This document shows, piece after piece, positions 1 to 8,487 of a stretch of DNA of 64,000 nucleotides. Location of the stretch: NCBI GenBank assembly GCA_017618135.1, contig JAFZUV010000020.1, positions 93,979-157,978 of the forward strand, read 5' to 3'. A model generated the notes under the pieces. The model searched no databases. It was given only the letters and a program-made list of their open reading frames with translations, and was not told the DNA's origin. The DNA comes from Clostridia bacterium. GTDB taxonomy: Bacteria > Bacillota > Clostridia > Oscillospirales > Acutalibacteraceae. Made by a program: the position numbers and the translations under genes. Each line of letters begins with the position of its first letter. The first letter of the stretch is position 1.

Positions 1-2
1 AA

Positions 3-467
3 GAATTCGCATATCGTTTGCAGACTCAGGGTATGGATTTTGATACATATCTTAAATATACAGGCAGCTCAATAGATGATTTCAAAAAGAATTTTCGTCC
101 GCAGGCTGAAATGCAGGTAAAATACCGCTTAGCGCTTGAGAAAATTGTTGAGCTTGAAGATATAAAGGCAGATGAGGAGGCTCTCGAGGCTGAGTATAAA
201 AAACTTGCAGAGGGCTATGGCGTAACTGTCGATAAAGTAAAGGCAGCAATTCCGCAAAGCGAAGTTGAAAAAGATGTTGCTGTCGGAATGGCAATTGATT
301 TTGTTAAGGCAAACGCTATTATCACAGAGGCGACTGAGGTTAAATCTTCCGATAGAGAAACTAAATCTGCCGAAAAGAAAACGGCTGTTAAAAAGTCTAC
401 CGCCGCAACTAAAAAAGCTTCTACGGCCAAAAAAGCTCCCGCCAAAAAGGGCGCTGATAAAGAATAA
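3..467 (+). CDS. tig: Trigger factor, C-terminal fragment (5' end outside window)
   Basis: This is the last 154 codons of the ribosome-associated chaperone and peptidyl-prolyl isomerase that folds nascent chains. The frame is open from base 3 with no start in the window. The visible part matches the C-terminal arm domain, including the conserved stretch around GMDFDTYLKYTG, followed by a helical segment. From about base 345 the protein continues as a tail of roughly 40 residues made almost only of Lys, Ala, Ser and Thr, which the family core does not need. The gene lies just upstream of clpP and clpX, the common tig-clpP-clpX order. The identification rests on the conserved C-terminal arm plus this gene order. 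Confidence 0.9.
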   Translation, partial: EFAYRLQTQGMDFDTYLKYTGSSIDDFKKNFRPQAEMQVKYRLALEKIVELEDIKADEEALEAEYKKLAEGYGVTVDKVKAAIPQSEVEKDVAVGMAIDFVKANAIITEATEVKSSDRETKSAEKKTAVKKSTAATKKASTAKKAPAKKGADKE

Positions 468-519
468 TTGTTTATTGTTTTAAATTTAGTCCATAATATC
501 CTTGATTGGAGGAGAAATA

Positions 520-1107
520 ATGAATATGAGTTTAGTACCTTATGTTATTGAGCAAACCAGCAGAGGTGAGCGTTCTTACGATATTTTTTCACGCTTACTT
601 AACGATAGAATTATTATGCTTAACGATCAGGTTGACAATGCTTCGGCAAGTGTCGTAATTGCGCAAATGCTTTATCTTGAGGGTCAGGATCCTGAAAAAG
701 ACATAAATTTTTATATTAATAGTCCCGGCGGTTCTGTCTCGGCAGGTATGGCAATCTATGATACCATGCAGTATATAAAGTGTGATGTGAGCACAATTTG
801 TATCGGTATGGCGGCAAGCATGGGCGCTTTTTTGTTGGCCGCGGGAGCAAAGGGCAAAAGATTTGCTCTTCCTAACAGTGAAATTATGATTCATCAACCA
901 TTAGGTTCCGCAGAAGGTCAAGCAACCGATATTCTCATACATGCAAATCATATCAAGCATATTCGCAGTACGATAAACAGAATACTTGCCGAAAAAACGG
1001 GCAAGCCGCTTGAAGTTATTGAACAGGATACTGAACGCGATAACTTTATGACTGCGCCAGAAGCTGCAGAATATGGATTGATTGATAAAGTTATAGACAA
1101 GAGGTAA
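520..1107 (+). CDS. clpP: ATP-dependent Clp protease proteolytic subunit ClpP
   Basis: Serine peptidase that forms the double-heptamer proteolytic chamber used by ClpX and other Clp ATPases. The start is ATG 520, 7 bases after a GGAGG; a TTG at 502 is also in frame but precedes that site. The protein is 195 aa, the usual length. The catalytic triad is visible at the family spacing: Ser100 in GMAASMGA, His125 in MIHQP and Asp174 in TERDNF. The stop is 3 bases before clpX, so the two are cotranscribed and make the ClpXP machine. Confidence 0.98.
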   Translation: MNMSLVPYVIEQTSRGERSYDIFSRLLNDRIIMLNDQVDNASASVVIAQMLYLEGQDPEKDINFYINSPGGSVSAGMAIYDTMQYIKCDVSTICIGMAASMGAFLLAAGAKGKRFALPNSEIMIHQPLGSAEGQATDILIHANHIKHIRSTINRILAEKTGKPLEVIEQDTERDNFMTAPEAAEYGLIDKVIDKR

Positions 1108-1110
1108 GTT

Positions 1111-2349
1111 ATGCCGAAAGACAGTCATACAGATATTTGCTGTTCTTTTTGCGGAAAGTTGCAGGACGAGGTAACACGGCTCGTTGAAGGTCGAGGCGTT
1201 TATATTTGTGACAGCTGCATCAGCTATTGCAATTCTTTGCTTTTTGAGGATGAGAACAGTCTTGATAATCATAAAAACAATGGTGAGGATAACGATAACG
1301 GCAAGCATTTTCTACCAACTCCCGTTGAGATAAAGAAGAAGCTTGACGAATATGTTATCGGGCAGGATGAGGCAAAGAAGACGCTGTCTGTAGCGGTTTA
1401 TAATCACTATAAGCGCGTTTATTCCGATAAGGACAGTGATATTGAAATTGCAAAGAGCAATGTATTGATGCTTGGTCCTACGGGTGTTGGAAAAACTCTT
1501 CTTGCACAAACACTTGCAAAAATTATAGATGTTCCTATAGCTATTACCGATGCTACGACACTTACTGAGGCGGGGTATGTCGGCGAAGATGTAGAGAATA
1601 TTCTTTTAAGACTCATACAAGCGGCTGATTACGATGTTGAAAAGGCTGAACACGGTATTATTTATGTTGACGAAATTGATAAGATTGCCCGCAAGTCGGA
1701 GAATGCGTCAATAACACGGGATGTAAGCGGTGAAGGCGTACAACAAGCGCTGCTTAAAATTCTTGAGGGTACTGTTGCCAATGTTCCGCCACAGGGCGGC
1801 AGAAAACACCCTCAGCAGGAATTTATCCAGATTGATACCACAAATATTTTATTTATTTGTGCCGGTGCTTTTGACGGAATTGAAAAGGTAATTGAGCGAA
1901 GAATAGGCGGCGGCAGCTTGGGATTTGGTGCAGATGTAAAATCGCCGAAAAGCGTTGAAGCGCAATCGCTTTGCGCTAATGCAACCCATCAGGATCTTGT
2001 TAAATTCGGGTTAATTCCTGAGCTTGTTGGTAGACTTCCGGTAATTACCGCTCTCAGTCCTATGGATAGAGATATGCTTATCAGCATAATGACTGAGCCA
2101 AAGAATTCAATTATTAAGCAATATGCCGAATTGTTCAGACTTGACGGTGTTGAGCTCACTTTTGAAGATGATGCTCTTCAAAAAATTGCCGATCTTACAA
2201 TAGAGCGAAAAACAGGCGCTCGCGGTCTTAGGTCAATTATCGAGTGTGTTCTTAAGGATTTGATGTTCAGCACTCCGTCGAATAAGGATGTTAAGAAAAT
2301 TGTTATTACCGCCGATATTGTTGATAATAATTATCCCTTAACTGCGTAA
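1111..2349 (+). CDS. clpX: ATP-dependent Clp protease ATP-binding subunit ClpX
   Basis: AAA+ unfoldase that feeds tagged substrates into ClpP. It is 412 aa, normal for ClpX. The N-terminal treble-clef zinc domain has cysteines at 11, 14, 33 and 36. Walker A is GPTGVGKT (122-129) and Walker B is IIYVDEID (183-190). The sensor and arginine-finger region, including ALLKILEGT and [11 protein letters not shown], is intact, followed by the small AAA domain. ATG 1111 has GAGG just upstream, overlapping the end of clpP. A strong promoter for the next unit starts 15 bases after the stop. Confidence 0.98.
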   Translation: MPKDSHTDICCSFCGKLQDEVTRLVEGRGVYICDSCISYCNSLLFEDENSLDNHKNNGEDNDNGKHFLPTPVEIKKKLDEYVIGQDEAKKTLSVAVYNHYKRVYSDKDSDIEIAKSNVLMLGPTGVGKTLLAQTLAKIIDVPIAITDATTLTEAGYVGEDVENILLRLIQAADYDVEKAEHGIIYVDEIDKIARKSENASITRDVSGEGVQQALLKILEGTVANVPPQGGRKHPQQEFIQIDTTNILFICAGAFDGIEKVIERRIGGGSLGFGADVKSPKSVEAQSLCANATHQDLVKFGLIPELVGRLPVITALSPMDRDMLISIMTEPKNSIIKQYAELFRLDGVELTFEDDALQKIADLTIERKTGARGLRSIIECVLKDLMFSTPSNKDVKKIVITADIVDNNYPLTA

Positions 2350-2363
2350 TTATAAAAAAAGTG

Positions 2364-2392
2364 TTGACAAACAAAAAACAAGGTGTTATAAT
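2364..2392 (+). promoter_or_regulatory. Sigma-A promoter of the Ile T-box unit
   Basis: TTGACA at 2364-2369 and TATAAT at 2387-2392 with a 17-base spacer, both perfect matches to the housekeeping consensus. Transcription should start near 2399, just before the T-box leader. Confidence 0.9.
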
Positions 2393-2398
2393 TTCTTC

Positions 2399-2662
2399 AA
2401 ATTTAATCAAAGGCTGTGACGAAGACGGTTTAGATTTAGGTTTTTAGAGAGTCGGCGGTTGGTGTAAGCCGATATCCTGTATCTATTTTACCAATCACTT
2501 CCGAGCCGGTAGCCCGAAAGAGTATTTTAGTAGACGCTACCCGTGATTGCTGCGTAAAGGCATAGGGGTTGTCAGACCCTAAAGAGGTAGGTTTAACCTG
2601 CAATTTGAGTGGTACCGCGGATGTTTTTCACCCGTCTCAAAGTAATTTGAGACGGTTTTTTT
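2399..2662 (+). promoter_or_regulatory. T-box leader, isoleucine specifier (ATC), controls acyl-CoA ligase 1
   Basis: tRNA-sensing transcription attenuator. Stem I runs from about 2410 and has the AGAGAG and GGTTGGTGTAAGCC apical motifs. Its base pairs GAAG with CTTC, leaving a 3' loop C-A-A-T-C-A in which the specifier is ATC (2494-2496) followed by the usual A. The antiterminator T-box TGGTACCGCGG is at 2610-2620. The terminator pairs 2632-2641 with 2646-2655 and is followed by seven T. TTTGAG at 2605-2610 can pair with the left terminator arm, which is the switch. The TGGT bulge fits the ACCA end of tRNA-Ile. The specifier is inferred by aligning all four leaders in this window; the same position in the ileS leader also reads ATC. 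Confidence 0.92.
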
Positions 2663-2688
2663 ATTGCATGTAAAAAGGAGAAATGGTT

Positions 2689-4959
2689 ATGGCAGTAAGC
2701 TCTGTAAATAAATTAAAGGAAATAGCTTTCAGAATTAAGGAGATGCGCGATATTTGCGGCATTTCCCCTGAAGAAATGGCAAAAAAAACCGAAGTCAGTA
2801 TTAATGAGTATATTGATTATGAAGCAGGAAAACTTGATTTTCCGTTCACTTTTATTCATAAATGCTCTCAGGCATTTGGTATAGGCATTACAGATTTGCT
2901 TGAAGGTGAAAGTGCTCATCTCTCTTCATACACAGTGACGCGAAAAGGAATGGGTCAACAGACAGCAAAGGAAAGCGGGATTGAAATTCAAAATCTTGCA
3001 CCGTTTTTTGATAAGAAAATCGGGGAGCCATACTGGGTGAGATATTCATATGATGCATCTTTACAGGATAAACCCATTCATCTCACTAAACATTCCGGGC
3101 AGGAATTTGACCTTGTTTTAAGTGGAAAACTGAAGGTTCAAATTGGGGAACATATTGAGTTGCTCAGTGAAGGTGACAGTATTTACTACAACTCATCAAC
3201 TCCGCATGGAATGATTGCCGTAGACGGTAGAGATTGTCTGTTCGCGGCTATAGTTATGCCTGGCGAAGAAAGTGATCAGGATAAAATAATCGAACCTTAT
3301 ATATTCCCGCATAAAGCACATACAGACAACTATATTTCCTCAAAGTTTATAAATACGGTTGAAGACTCTGACGGCAGGCTCCAAAAAATCTCATTCAACG
3401 AAGACGACAGTTTTAATTTTGCTTTTGATATTGTGGATGAACTCGGTCGTACCAAGCCTGAAAAACTTGCAATGCTTCATGTTGATAAAAATAAAGTGGA
3501 GCGTCGGTTTACATTCAGGGATATGAAGCGTTATTCAGCGCAAGCGGCAAATTATTTCAAATCACTTGGTATTAAAAAAGGCGATAAAGTAATGCTTGTG
3601 CTTAAACGCCACTATCAGTTCTGGTTCAGTATTTTAGCTCTTCATAAGCTCGGCGCTATTGCAATACCTGCTACAAATCTTTTACAGGAACACGATTTTG
3701 ATTACCGTTTTAATGCGGCAGGTGTTTCTGCGATAGTTTGCACCGCCGATGGTGATGTTGCAGCCCATGCAGATGCGGCCGCTGAGCATTGTCCGTCTGT
3801 TAGGCTAAAAATTATGGTTGGCGGTTCGCGTGAGGGTTGGCATAATTTTGACGATGAGTTTTCCCTGTACAGTGCGCATTTTTACCGTGATGATGGCAGT
3901 GCGTGCGGTAATGATCCTATGATAATGTTCTTTACATCCGGCACGACCGGTTATCCTAAAATTGCCGTACATAGTTATAAATATGCGTTAGGACATTTTA
4001 TAACAGCGAAGTATTGGCACGGTGTCGACCCTGACGGACTGCATTTTACAATATCCGAAACCGGTTGGGGAAAGGCGCTTTGGGGCAAGCTTTACGGTCA
4101 GTGGCTGTGTGAAGGCGCGGTGTTTACTTATGATTTTGATAGATTTTCTGCCGGTGATATACTTCCTATGTTCAAGATGTATAATATTACTACATTTTGC
4201 GCGCCACCGACCATGCTTCGTATGATGATAAAGGAAGATATTTCAAAATATGATTTATCATCAATAAAGCATATGACAACTGCCGGTGAGGCACTAAACC
4301 CTGAGGTGTATCGGCAGTTTAAAAAGGCAACCGGGCTTAAAATAATGGAAGGCTTTGGGCAAACAGAGTTGACGCTTGTCATAGCAAATCTTATAGGTAA
4401 CTCCCATAAACTTGGTTCAATGGGGAAACCAACACCGCTTTATGATGTTGATATACTTGATGCAGACGGCAACAGTGTTCCGGTTGGCGAGACAGGTGAA
4501 ATCGTCGTCAAGACCACCGAAAATGTGCCTTGCGGACTATTCTGCGGTTACTATAATGATAAAGAAAATACGAATGAAGTATGGCATGACGGTTATTATC
4601 ATACCGGCGATACTGCCTGGCGTGATGAAGACGGATTTTTCTGGTATGTAGGTCGTGTTGACGATGTTATCAAATCTTCGGGTTACCGCATAGGACCGTT
4701 TGAAATAGAGAGCGTAATTATGGAACTTCCTTATGTCCTTGAATGTGGTGTTTCAGCGGCGCCAGACCCCATCAGAGGTCAAGTTGTTAAGGCAAGCGTT
4801 GTACTGATAAAGGGCAAAGAGGGAACAGAAGAGCTTAAAAAAGAAATCCAGGATTATGTAAAATCTAAAACTGCGCCTTACAAATATCCGCGAATTGTTG
4901 TATTTCGTGATGAACTCCCGAAAACCATCAGTGGTAAAATTCAGCGAAATAAGCTTTGA
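2689..4959 (+). CDS. XRE-HTH / cupin / acyl-CoA ligase (AMP-forming) fusion 1, Ile-controlled
   Basis: A 756-aa protein with three parts. Residues about 6-75 are an XRE-type helix-turn-helix, 105-195 a cupin beta-barrel (HSGQEFDLVLSGKLKV, STPHGMIAV), and 225-756 an adenylate-forming acyl-CoA synthetase of the medium-chain (MACS) type. The ligase has the AMP loop FTSGTTGYPK near residue 417, the hinge WYVGRVDDVIKSSGYR and the A10 lysine in PKTISGKIQR. The start is taken as ATG 2689, 8 bases after AAGGAG; ATG 2683 is only 2 bases from it. It should convert a short, probably branched, carboxylate to its CoA thioester. The Ile T-box upstream suggests 2-methylbutyrate, the acid that yields isoleucine, but the substrate is inference. 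A regulator fused to an enzyme suggests that substrate binding could also control DNA binding. Confidence 0.85.
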   Translation: MAVSSVNKLKEIAFRIKEMRDICGISPEEMAKKTEVSINEYIDYEAGKLDFPFTFIHKCSQAFGIGITDLLEGESAHLSSYTVTRKGMGQQTAKESGIEIQNLAPFFDKKIGEPYWVRYSYDASLQDKPIHLTKHSGQEFDLVLSGKLKVQIGEHIELLSEGDSIYYNSSTPHGMIAVDGRDCLFAAIVMPGEESDQDKIIEPYIFPHKAHTDNYISSKFINTVEDSDGRLQKISFNEDDSFNFAFDIVDELGRTKPEKLAMLHVDKNKVERRFTFRDMKRYSAQAANYFKSLGIKKGDKVMLVLKRHYQFWFSILALHKLGAIAIPATNLLQEHDFDYRFNAAGVSAIVCTADGDVAAHADAAAEHCPSVRLKIMVGGSREGWHNFDDEFSLYSAHFYRDDGSACGNDPMIMFFTSGTTGYPKIAVHSYKYALGHFITAKYWHGVDPDGLHFTISETGWGKALWGKLYGQWLCEGAVFTYDFDRFSAGDILPMFKMYNITTFCAPPTMLRMMIKEDISKYDLSSIKHMTTAGEALNPEVYRQFKKATGLKIMEGFGQTELTLVIANLIGNSHKLGSMGKPTPLYDVDILDADGNSVPVGETGEIVVKTTENVPCGLFCGYYNDKENTNEVWHDGYYHTGDTAWRDEDGFFWYVGRVDDVIKSSGYRIGPFEIESVIMELPYVLECGVSAAPDPIRGQVVKASVVLIKGKEGTEELKKEIQDYVKSKTAPYKYPRIVVFRDELPKTISGKIQRNKL

Positions 4960-4966
4960 TTTCCTA

Positions 4967-4995
4967 TTGACAAACAGGTATTTGTGTGCTAAAAT
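4967..4995 (+). promoter_or_regulatory. Sigma-A promoter of the Val T-box operon
   Basis: TTGACA at 4967-4972 and TAAAAT at 4990-4995 with a 17-base spacer. It begins 7 bases after the stop of ligase 1, and no terminator is visible between them. Confidence 0.88.
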
Positions 4996-5001
4996 GCTAT
5001 A

Positions 5002-5275
5002 GTCAAAGGCGATGACGAAGAGGGCGTATGGTATATGCTTTTAGAGAGCGGGCGGTTGGTGCAAGCCCATAAGCGGACCCGTGCGTTGTAACTTCCCAGC
5101 CGGAAGGAAGAAAGTCATTTGATTGATAAGTAGAACCTTCCCGTGATTGCTGCGTAAATGCATAGGAGTTTATTGACTCTGAGAGGTGGCGGGTCAAACC
5201 GCAATTTGAGTGGTACCGCGGGTAGCAAGTTTACTCGTCTCAAAGTATTTTAGCTTTGGGGCGAGTTTTGTTTTA
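5002..5275 (+). promoter_or_regulatory. T-box leader, valine specifier (GTA), controls ligase 2-VOR-ilvE operon
   Basis: Second T-box attenuator with the same layout as the first. Lower stem GAAG/CTTC and upper helix CGTATGG/CCGTGCG bound a 3' loop T-T-G-T-A-A, whose specifier position reads GTA (5088-5090), a valine codon. The apical motifs AGAGAG and GGTTGGTGCAAGCCC are present. The T-box TGGTACCGCGG is at 5211-5221. The terminator pairs 5234-5245 with 5254-5265 and is followed by TTTTGTTTT. Uncharged tRNA-Val should therefore allow read-through into the operon. Confidence 0.92.
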
Positions 5276-5294
5276 GCCCCTGGGGAGGTTTAAT

Positions 5295-7583
5295 ATGGAA
5301 AAAATGACCGGTCTTGATTACAAGATTCACGAAATGGCGGCGAGAATCAAGGAGCTTCGCGAGATTGTCGGATTGTCGATTGCTGAAATGGCGGAGAAAA
5401 CCGATGTGTCCGAGCAGGAATACATAAATGCGGAGAACGGTAAGACCGACCTTAATTTTGCTTTTATTTACCGCTGTGCAAATGCTTTTGGTGTGGATGT
5501 AACCGACATAATCGAAGGTCATAGTCCTACGCTTCGTTCTTATACTCTTACAAGACGCGGCGCGGGTCAGCGTATTGATAACGCTCACGGTATGACTTAT
5601 TATAATTTGGCACCCGCTTTCAGAAAAAGAATTGCCGAGCCGCTTTATGTGAAAAGCATTTACAGTGAAGAAGCTCAGACTAAAGACATTGAGCTTACAA
5701 CCCATAAGGGTCAGGAATGCGATATAGTGATATCAGGACATTTAAAGGTTAAAGTCGGAAATCACACAGAGGTATTAGGTCCTGGCGATACTATTTACTA
5801 TGATAGCTCAACACCTCACGGTATGATAGCGGTTAACGGTGAGGATTGCTTATTTTATGCTATTGTTCTGAATCCTACGGGCGACCCCATACCAGAGCTT
5901 TCGGGTGCTAATGAACTTAACGCCGCGGCGCCGGTTAAGTTTGATACAAAGCAGAGAATTTATCATAAATTCATTGATGTTGTAAAGAATGAAAACGGAA
6001 CCCCGACTTCCATTAAATTCAAGAACGAGGATAAGTTCAATTTTGCTTTTGATATTGTAGATGGCTTGGCTGAGAAACAGCCTGAGAAGCTCGCTATGCT
6101 TTATGTTTCAAGGGATAAAAAGGAGCATAAATTTACCTTCGATGATATGAAAAGGTCGTCAGCACGCTGTGCTAACTACTTTAAGTCATTGGGCATTAAA
6201 AAAGGCGACAAGGTAATGCTGGTGCTTAAACGCCATTATCAGTTCTGGTTTTGTATGTTAGCTCTTAACAAGCTGGGAGCTATTGCCATACCGGCTACTA
6301 ATCAGCTTCAAGAGCACGATTTTGAATACCGTTTCAAGGCGGCCGGCGTCAAGGCAATCGTTTGTACGGCTGACGGTGACACAGCTCATCAGATTGATAT
6401 TGCGGCTAAAAATTGCCCAACGCTTGAGCATAAGCTGTTAGTAAACGGTACGCGTGAGGGTTGGCGTGATTTTAACGCTGAATATGAAGTTTACCGTTCA
6501 CATTTCGAAAGAGACGACGATTCGCCATGCGGCGATGATTTGATGCTTATGTACTTTACTTCTGGTACAAGCGGCTATCCTAAGATTGCAACACACAATC
6601 ATAAATACCCGCTCGGTCATTTTCATACCGCAAAGTATTGGCATAATGTTGACCCTGACGGCTTGCATTTTACTATTTCGGATACCGGTTGGGCAAAGGC
6701 TATGTGGGGCAAGCTTTACGGTCAGTGGCTCTGCGAGGCGGCAACCTTTGTATATGATTTTGACCGTTTTGACGCAGCGGATATACTTCCGATGTTCAAG
6801 AAGTATAACATTACTACATTCTGCGCGCCGCCTACTATGCTTCGTATGATGGTAAAGCAAGATATTTCTAAGTATGATTTATCTTCAATCAAGCATATGA
6901 CAACCGCCGGCGAGGCACTTAATCCCGAAGTTTACAGACAGTTTAAAAGGGCTACGGGGCTTAGTATTCTTGAGGGCTTCGGTCAGACCGAAAGCACAAT
7001 GATCATAGGTAACCTTCGCGGTGCGCCGCATAAGATAGGGTCTATGGGTAAGCCTGCGCCTATTTATGATGTTGATATTGTTGACGCTGACGGTAACAGT
7101 GTACCTACGGGTGAAACAGGCGAGATTGTAATAAACATAAAAAACGGTTTGCCCTGCGGGCTTGCCGTGTGTTATTACGGTGACGAAGAAAAAACGCGCG
7201 AGACCTGGCGTGACGGACTTTATCACACAGGCGATACCGCCTGGCGTGATGAAGATGGATTTTACTGGTATGTAGGTCGAGTTGACGATGTTATCAAATC
7301 TTCAGGTTACCGTATAGGGCCATTTGAAATTGAGAGTGTAATAATGGAGTTACCATATGTATTAGAGTGCGGTGTATCTGCCGCGCCCGACCCCATCAGA
7401 GGTCAGGTTGTAAAGGCAAGTATAGTGCTTGTAAACGGTACGGTGGGTACTGAAGAATTAAAAAAGGAAATCCAGAATTATGTAAAATCTAAAACCGCTC
7501 CGTATAAATATCCGCGAATTGTTGTTTTCCGTGATGAATTACCTAAGACAATAAGCGGTAAAATTAAGCGTAATGAGCTATAA
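5295..7583 (+). CDS. XRE-HTH / cupin / acyl-CoA ligase (AMP-forming) fusion 2, Val-controlled
   Basis: A 762-aa paralogue of the protein at 2689, with the same order: XRE helix-turn-helix (about 8-75), cupin (about 110-200) and MACS-type acyl-CoA ligase (about 235-762). The AMP loop FTSGTSGYPK, the hinge YVGRVDDVIKSSGYR and the C-terminal PKTISGKIKR lysine are all present. The last 100 residues are nearly identical to ligase 1, so the pair is a fairly recent duplication. ATG 5295 follows GGGGAGG at good spacing. It heads an operon with a branched-chain 2-oxoacid oxidoreductase and ilvE under a Val T-box. The likely substrate is isobutyrate, which gives isobutyryl-CoA; this is inferred from context. 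Confidence 0.85.
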   Translation: MEKMTGLDYKIHEMAARIKELREIVGLSIAEMAEKTDVSEQEYINAENGKTDLNFAFIYRCANAFGVDVTDIIEGHSPTLRSYTLTRRGAGQRIDNAHGMTYYNLAPAFRKRIAEPLYVKSIYSEEAQTKDIELTTHKGQECDIVISGHLKVKVGNHTEVLGPGDTIYYDSSTPHGMIAVNGEDCLFYAIVLNPTGDPIPELSGANELNAAAPVKFDTKQRIYHKFIDVVKNENGTPTSIKFKNEDKFNFAFDIVDGLAEKQPEKLAMLYVSRDKKEHKFTFDDMKRSSARCANYFKSLGIKKGDKVMLVLKRHYQFWFCMLALNKLGAIAIPATNQLQEHDFEYRFKAAGVKAIVCTADGDTAHQIDIAAKNCPTLEHKLLVNGTREGWRDFNAEYEVYRSHFERDDDSPCGDDLMLMYFTSGTSGYPKIATHNHKYPLGHFHTAKYWHNVDPDGLHFTISDTGWAKAMWGKLYGQWLCEAATFVYDFDRFDAADILPMFKKYNITTFCAPPTMLRMMVKQDISKYDLSSIKHMTTAGEALNPEVYRQFKRATGLSILEGFGQTESTMIIGNLRGAPHKIGSMGKPAPIYDVDIVDADGNSVPTGETGEIVINIKNGLPCGLAVCYYGDEEKTRETWRDGLYHTGDTAWRDEDGFYWYVGRVDDVIKSSGYRIGPFEIESVIMELPYVLECGVSAAPDPIRGQVVKASIVLVNGTVGTEELKKEIQNYVKSKTAPYKYPRIVVFRDELPKTISGKIKRNEL

Positions 7584-7595
7584 TGAGGTGCTTGC

Positions 7596-8270
7596 GTGAA
7601 ATATAAGCGAATAACTGTTGTTTGCGGTCATTATGGAAGCGGCAAAACAAATGTCGCACTTAATATGGCTTATGAGCAGAGGCAGAGAGGTGAAGATGTG
7701 TCTATTGCAGACCTCGACATTGTCAATCCCTACTTCAGGACTAAGGACAGTATAGATGAGTTAAATAATCGCGGCATAGGACTTATCTGCTCAGACTATG
7801 CCGGAACAAATCTTGACATTCCCGCGTTGCCGGACGAAATGTATGCAATAACCGACAATATCAACAAGAACTATGTTCTTGATATTGGTGGCGATGACAG
7901 GGGAGCGTTGGCGCTTGGTCGCTTGGCGCCTCAGATAATAAAAGAAAACGATTACAGTATGATTGCCGTAATAAATATGTACCGTCCGTTGACGCGTGAC
8001 TATAAATCGACTATAGAGGTACTTCGCGAGATTGAATATGCCGGTGGTATAAGCTTTACGGCTGTTATAAATAATTCAAATTTAGGCGTACAGACTACCT
8101 CAGAGGATGTGCTTGCTTCCATATCTTACGCCCAAGAGGTATCGAACAATATGAGCATACCGATAATCGCTACATCTGTAAGTGAAAAGCTTAAAAATGA
8201 GTTAGATGGCAAAATTGATAATCTGTTTTTAATGAAACTGCAAAAATCTCTAATCAATAAGGAGTGTTGA
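7596..8270 (+). CDS. MinD/ParA-like P-loop ATPase in the VOR operon
   Basis: A 224-aa cytoplasmic protein with an N-terminal Walker A GHYGSGKTN (residues 11-19) and the deviant-Walker-type segment ADLDIVNPYFR, as in SIMIBI-class ATPases (MinD, ParA, cluster-assembly and nickel-insertion ATPases). The start is GTG 7596 after GAGGTG. It sits between the acyl-CoA ligase and the ferredoxin with short gaps, so it is cotranscribed. Its role is unknown to me. Supplying or loading iron-sulfur clusters for the oxidoreductase is possible, but no cysteine pair of an Mrp-type scaffold is evident. The fold call is firm; the function is open. Confidence 0.7.
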   Translation: MKYKRITVVCGHYGSGKTNVALNMAYEQRQRGEDVSIADLDIVNPYFRTKDSIDELNNRGIGLICSDYAGTNLDIPALPDEMYAITDNINKNYVLDIGGDDRGALALGRLAPQIIKENDYSMIAVINMYRPLTRDYKSTIEVLREIEYAGGISFTAVINNSNLGVQTTSEDVLASISYAQEVSNNMSIPIIATSVSEKLKNELDGKIDNLFLMKLQKSLINKEC

Positions 8271-8272
8271 AT

Positions 8273-8479
8273 ATGGCAAAGCTAACATTTAAGACCGACC
8301 TTTGCAAGGGTTGCGGACTATGCGTTAATGTATGTCCTAAAAAAGTGCTTGCGCTGTCGGCGGAAAAAATCAACAAAAAGGGACATCATCCGGTTGAAGC
8401 GGTAAATCCGGATGACTGTATCGGTTGCGCTTTCTGCGCTACTATGTGTCCCGACTGTATTATTAAGGTAGAAAGGTAG
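8273..8479 (+). CDS. vorD: 2x[4Fe-4S] ferredoxin subunit of the 2-oxoacid oxidoreductase (VorD-type)
   Basis: A 68-aa protein with two CxxCxxCxxxCP cluster motifs, CKGCGLCVNVCP and CIGCAFCATMCP. It carries electrons between external ferredoxin and the catalytic subunits of four-subunit 2-oxoacid:ferredoxin oxidoreductases. The start is ATG 8273, 8 bases after AAGGAG. It directly precedes the alpha subunit with an 8-base gap, the usual order for VOR and KOR operons. Confidence 0.88.
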   Translation: MAKLTFKTDLCKGCGLCVNVCPKKVLALSAEKINKKGHHPVEAVNPDDCIGCAFCATMCPDCIIKVER

Positions 8480-8487
8480 GGTGCATA

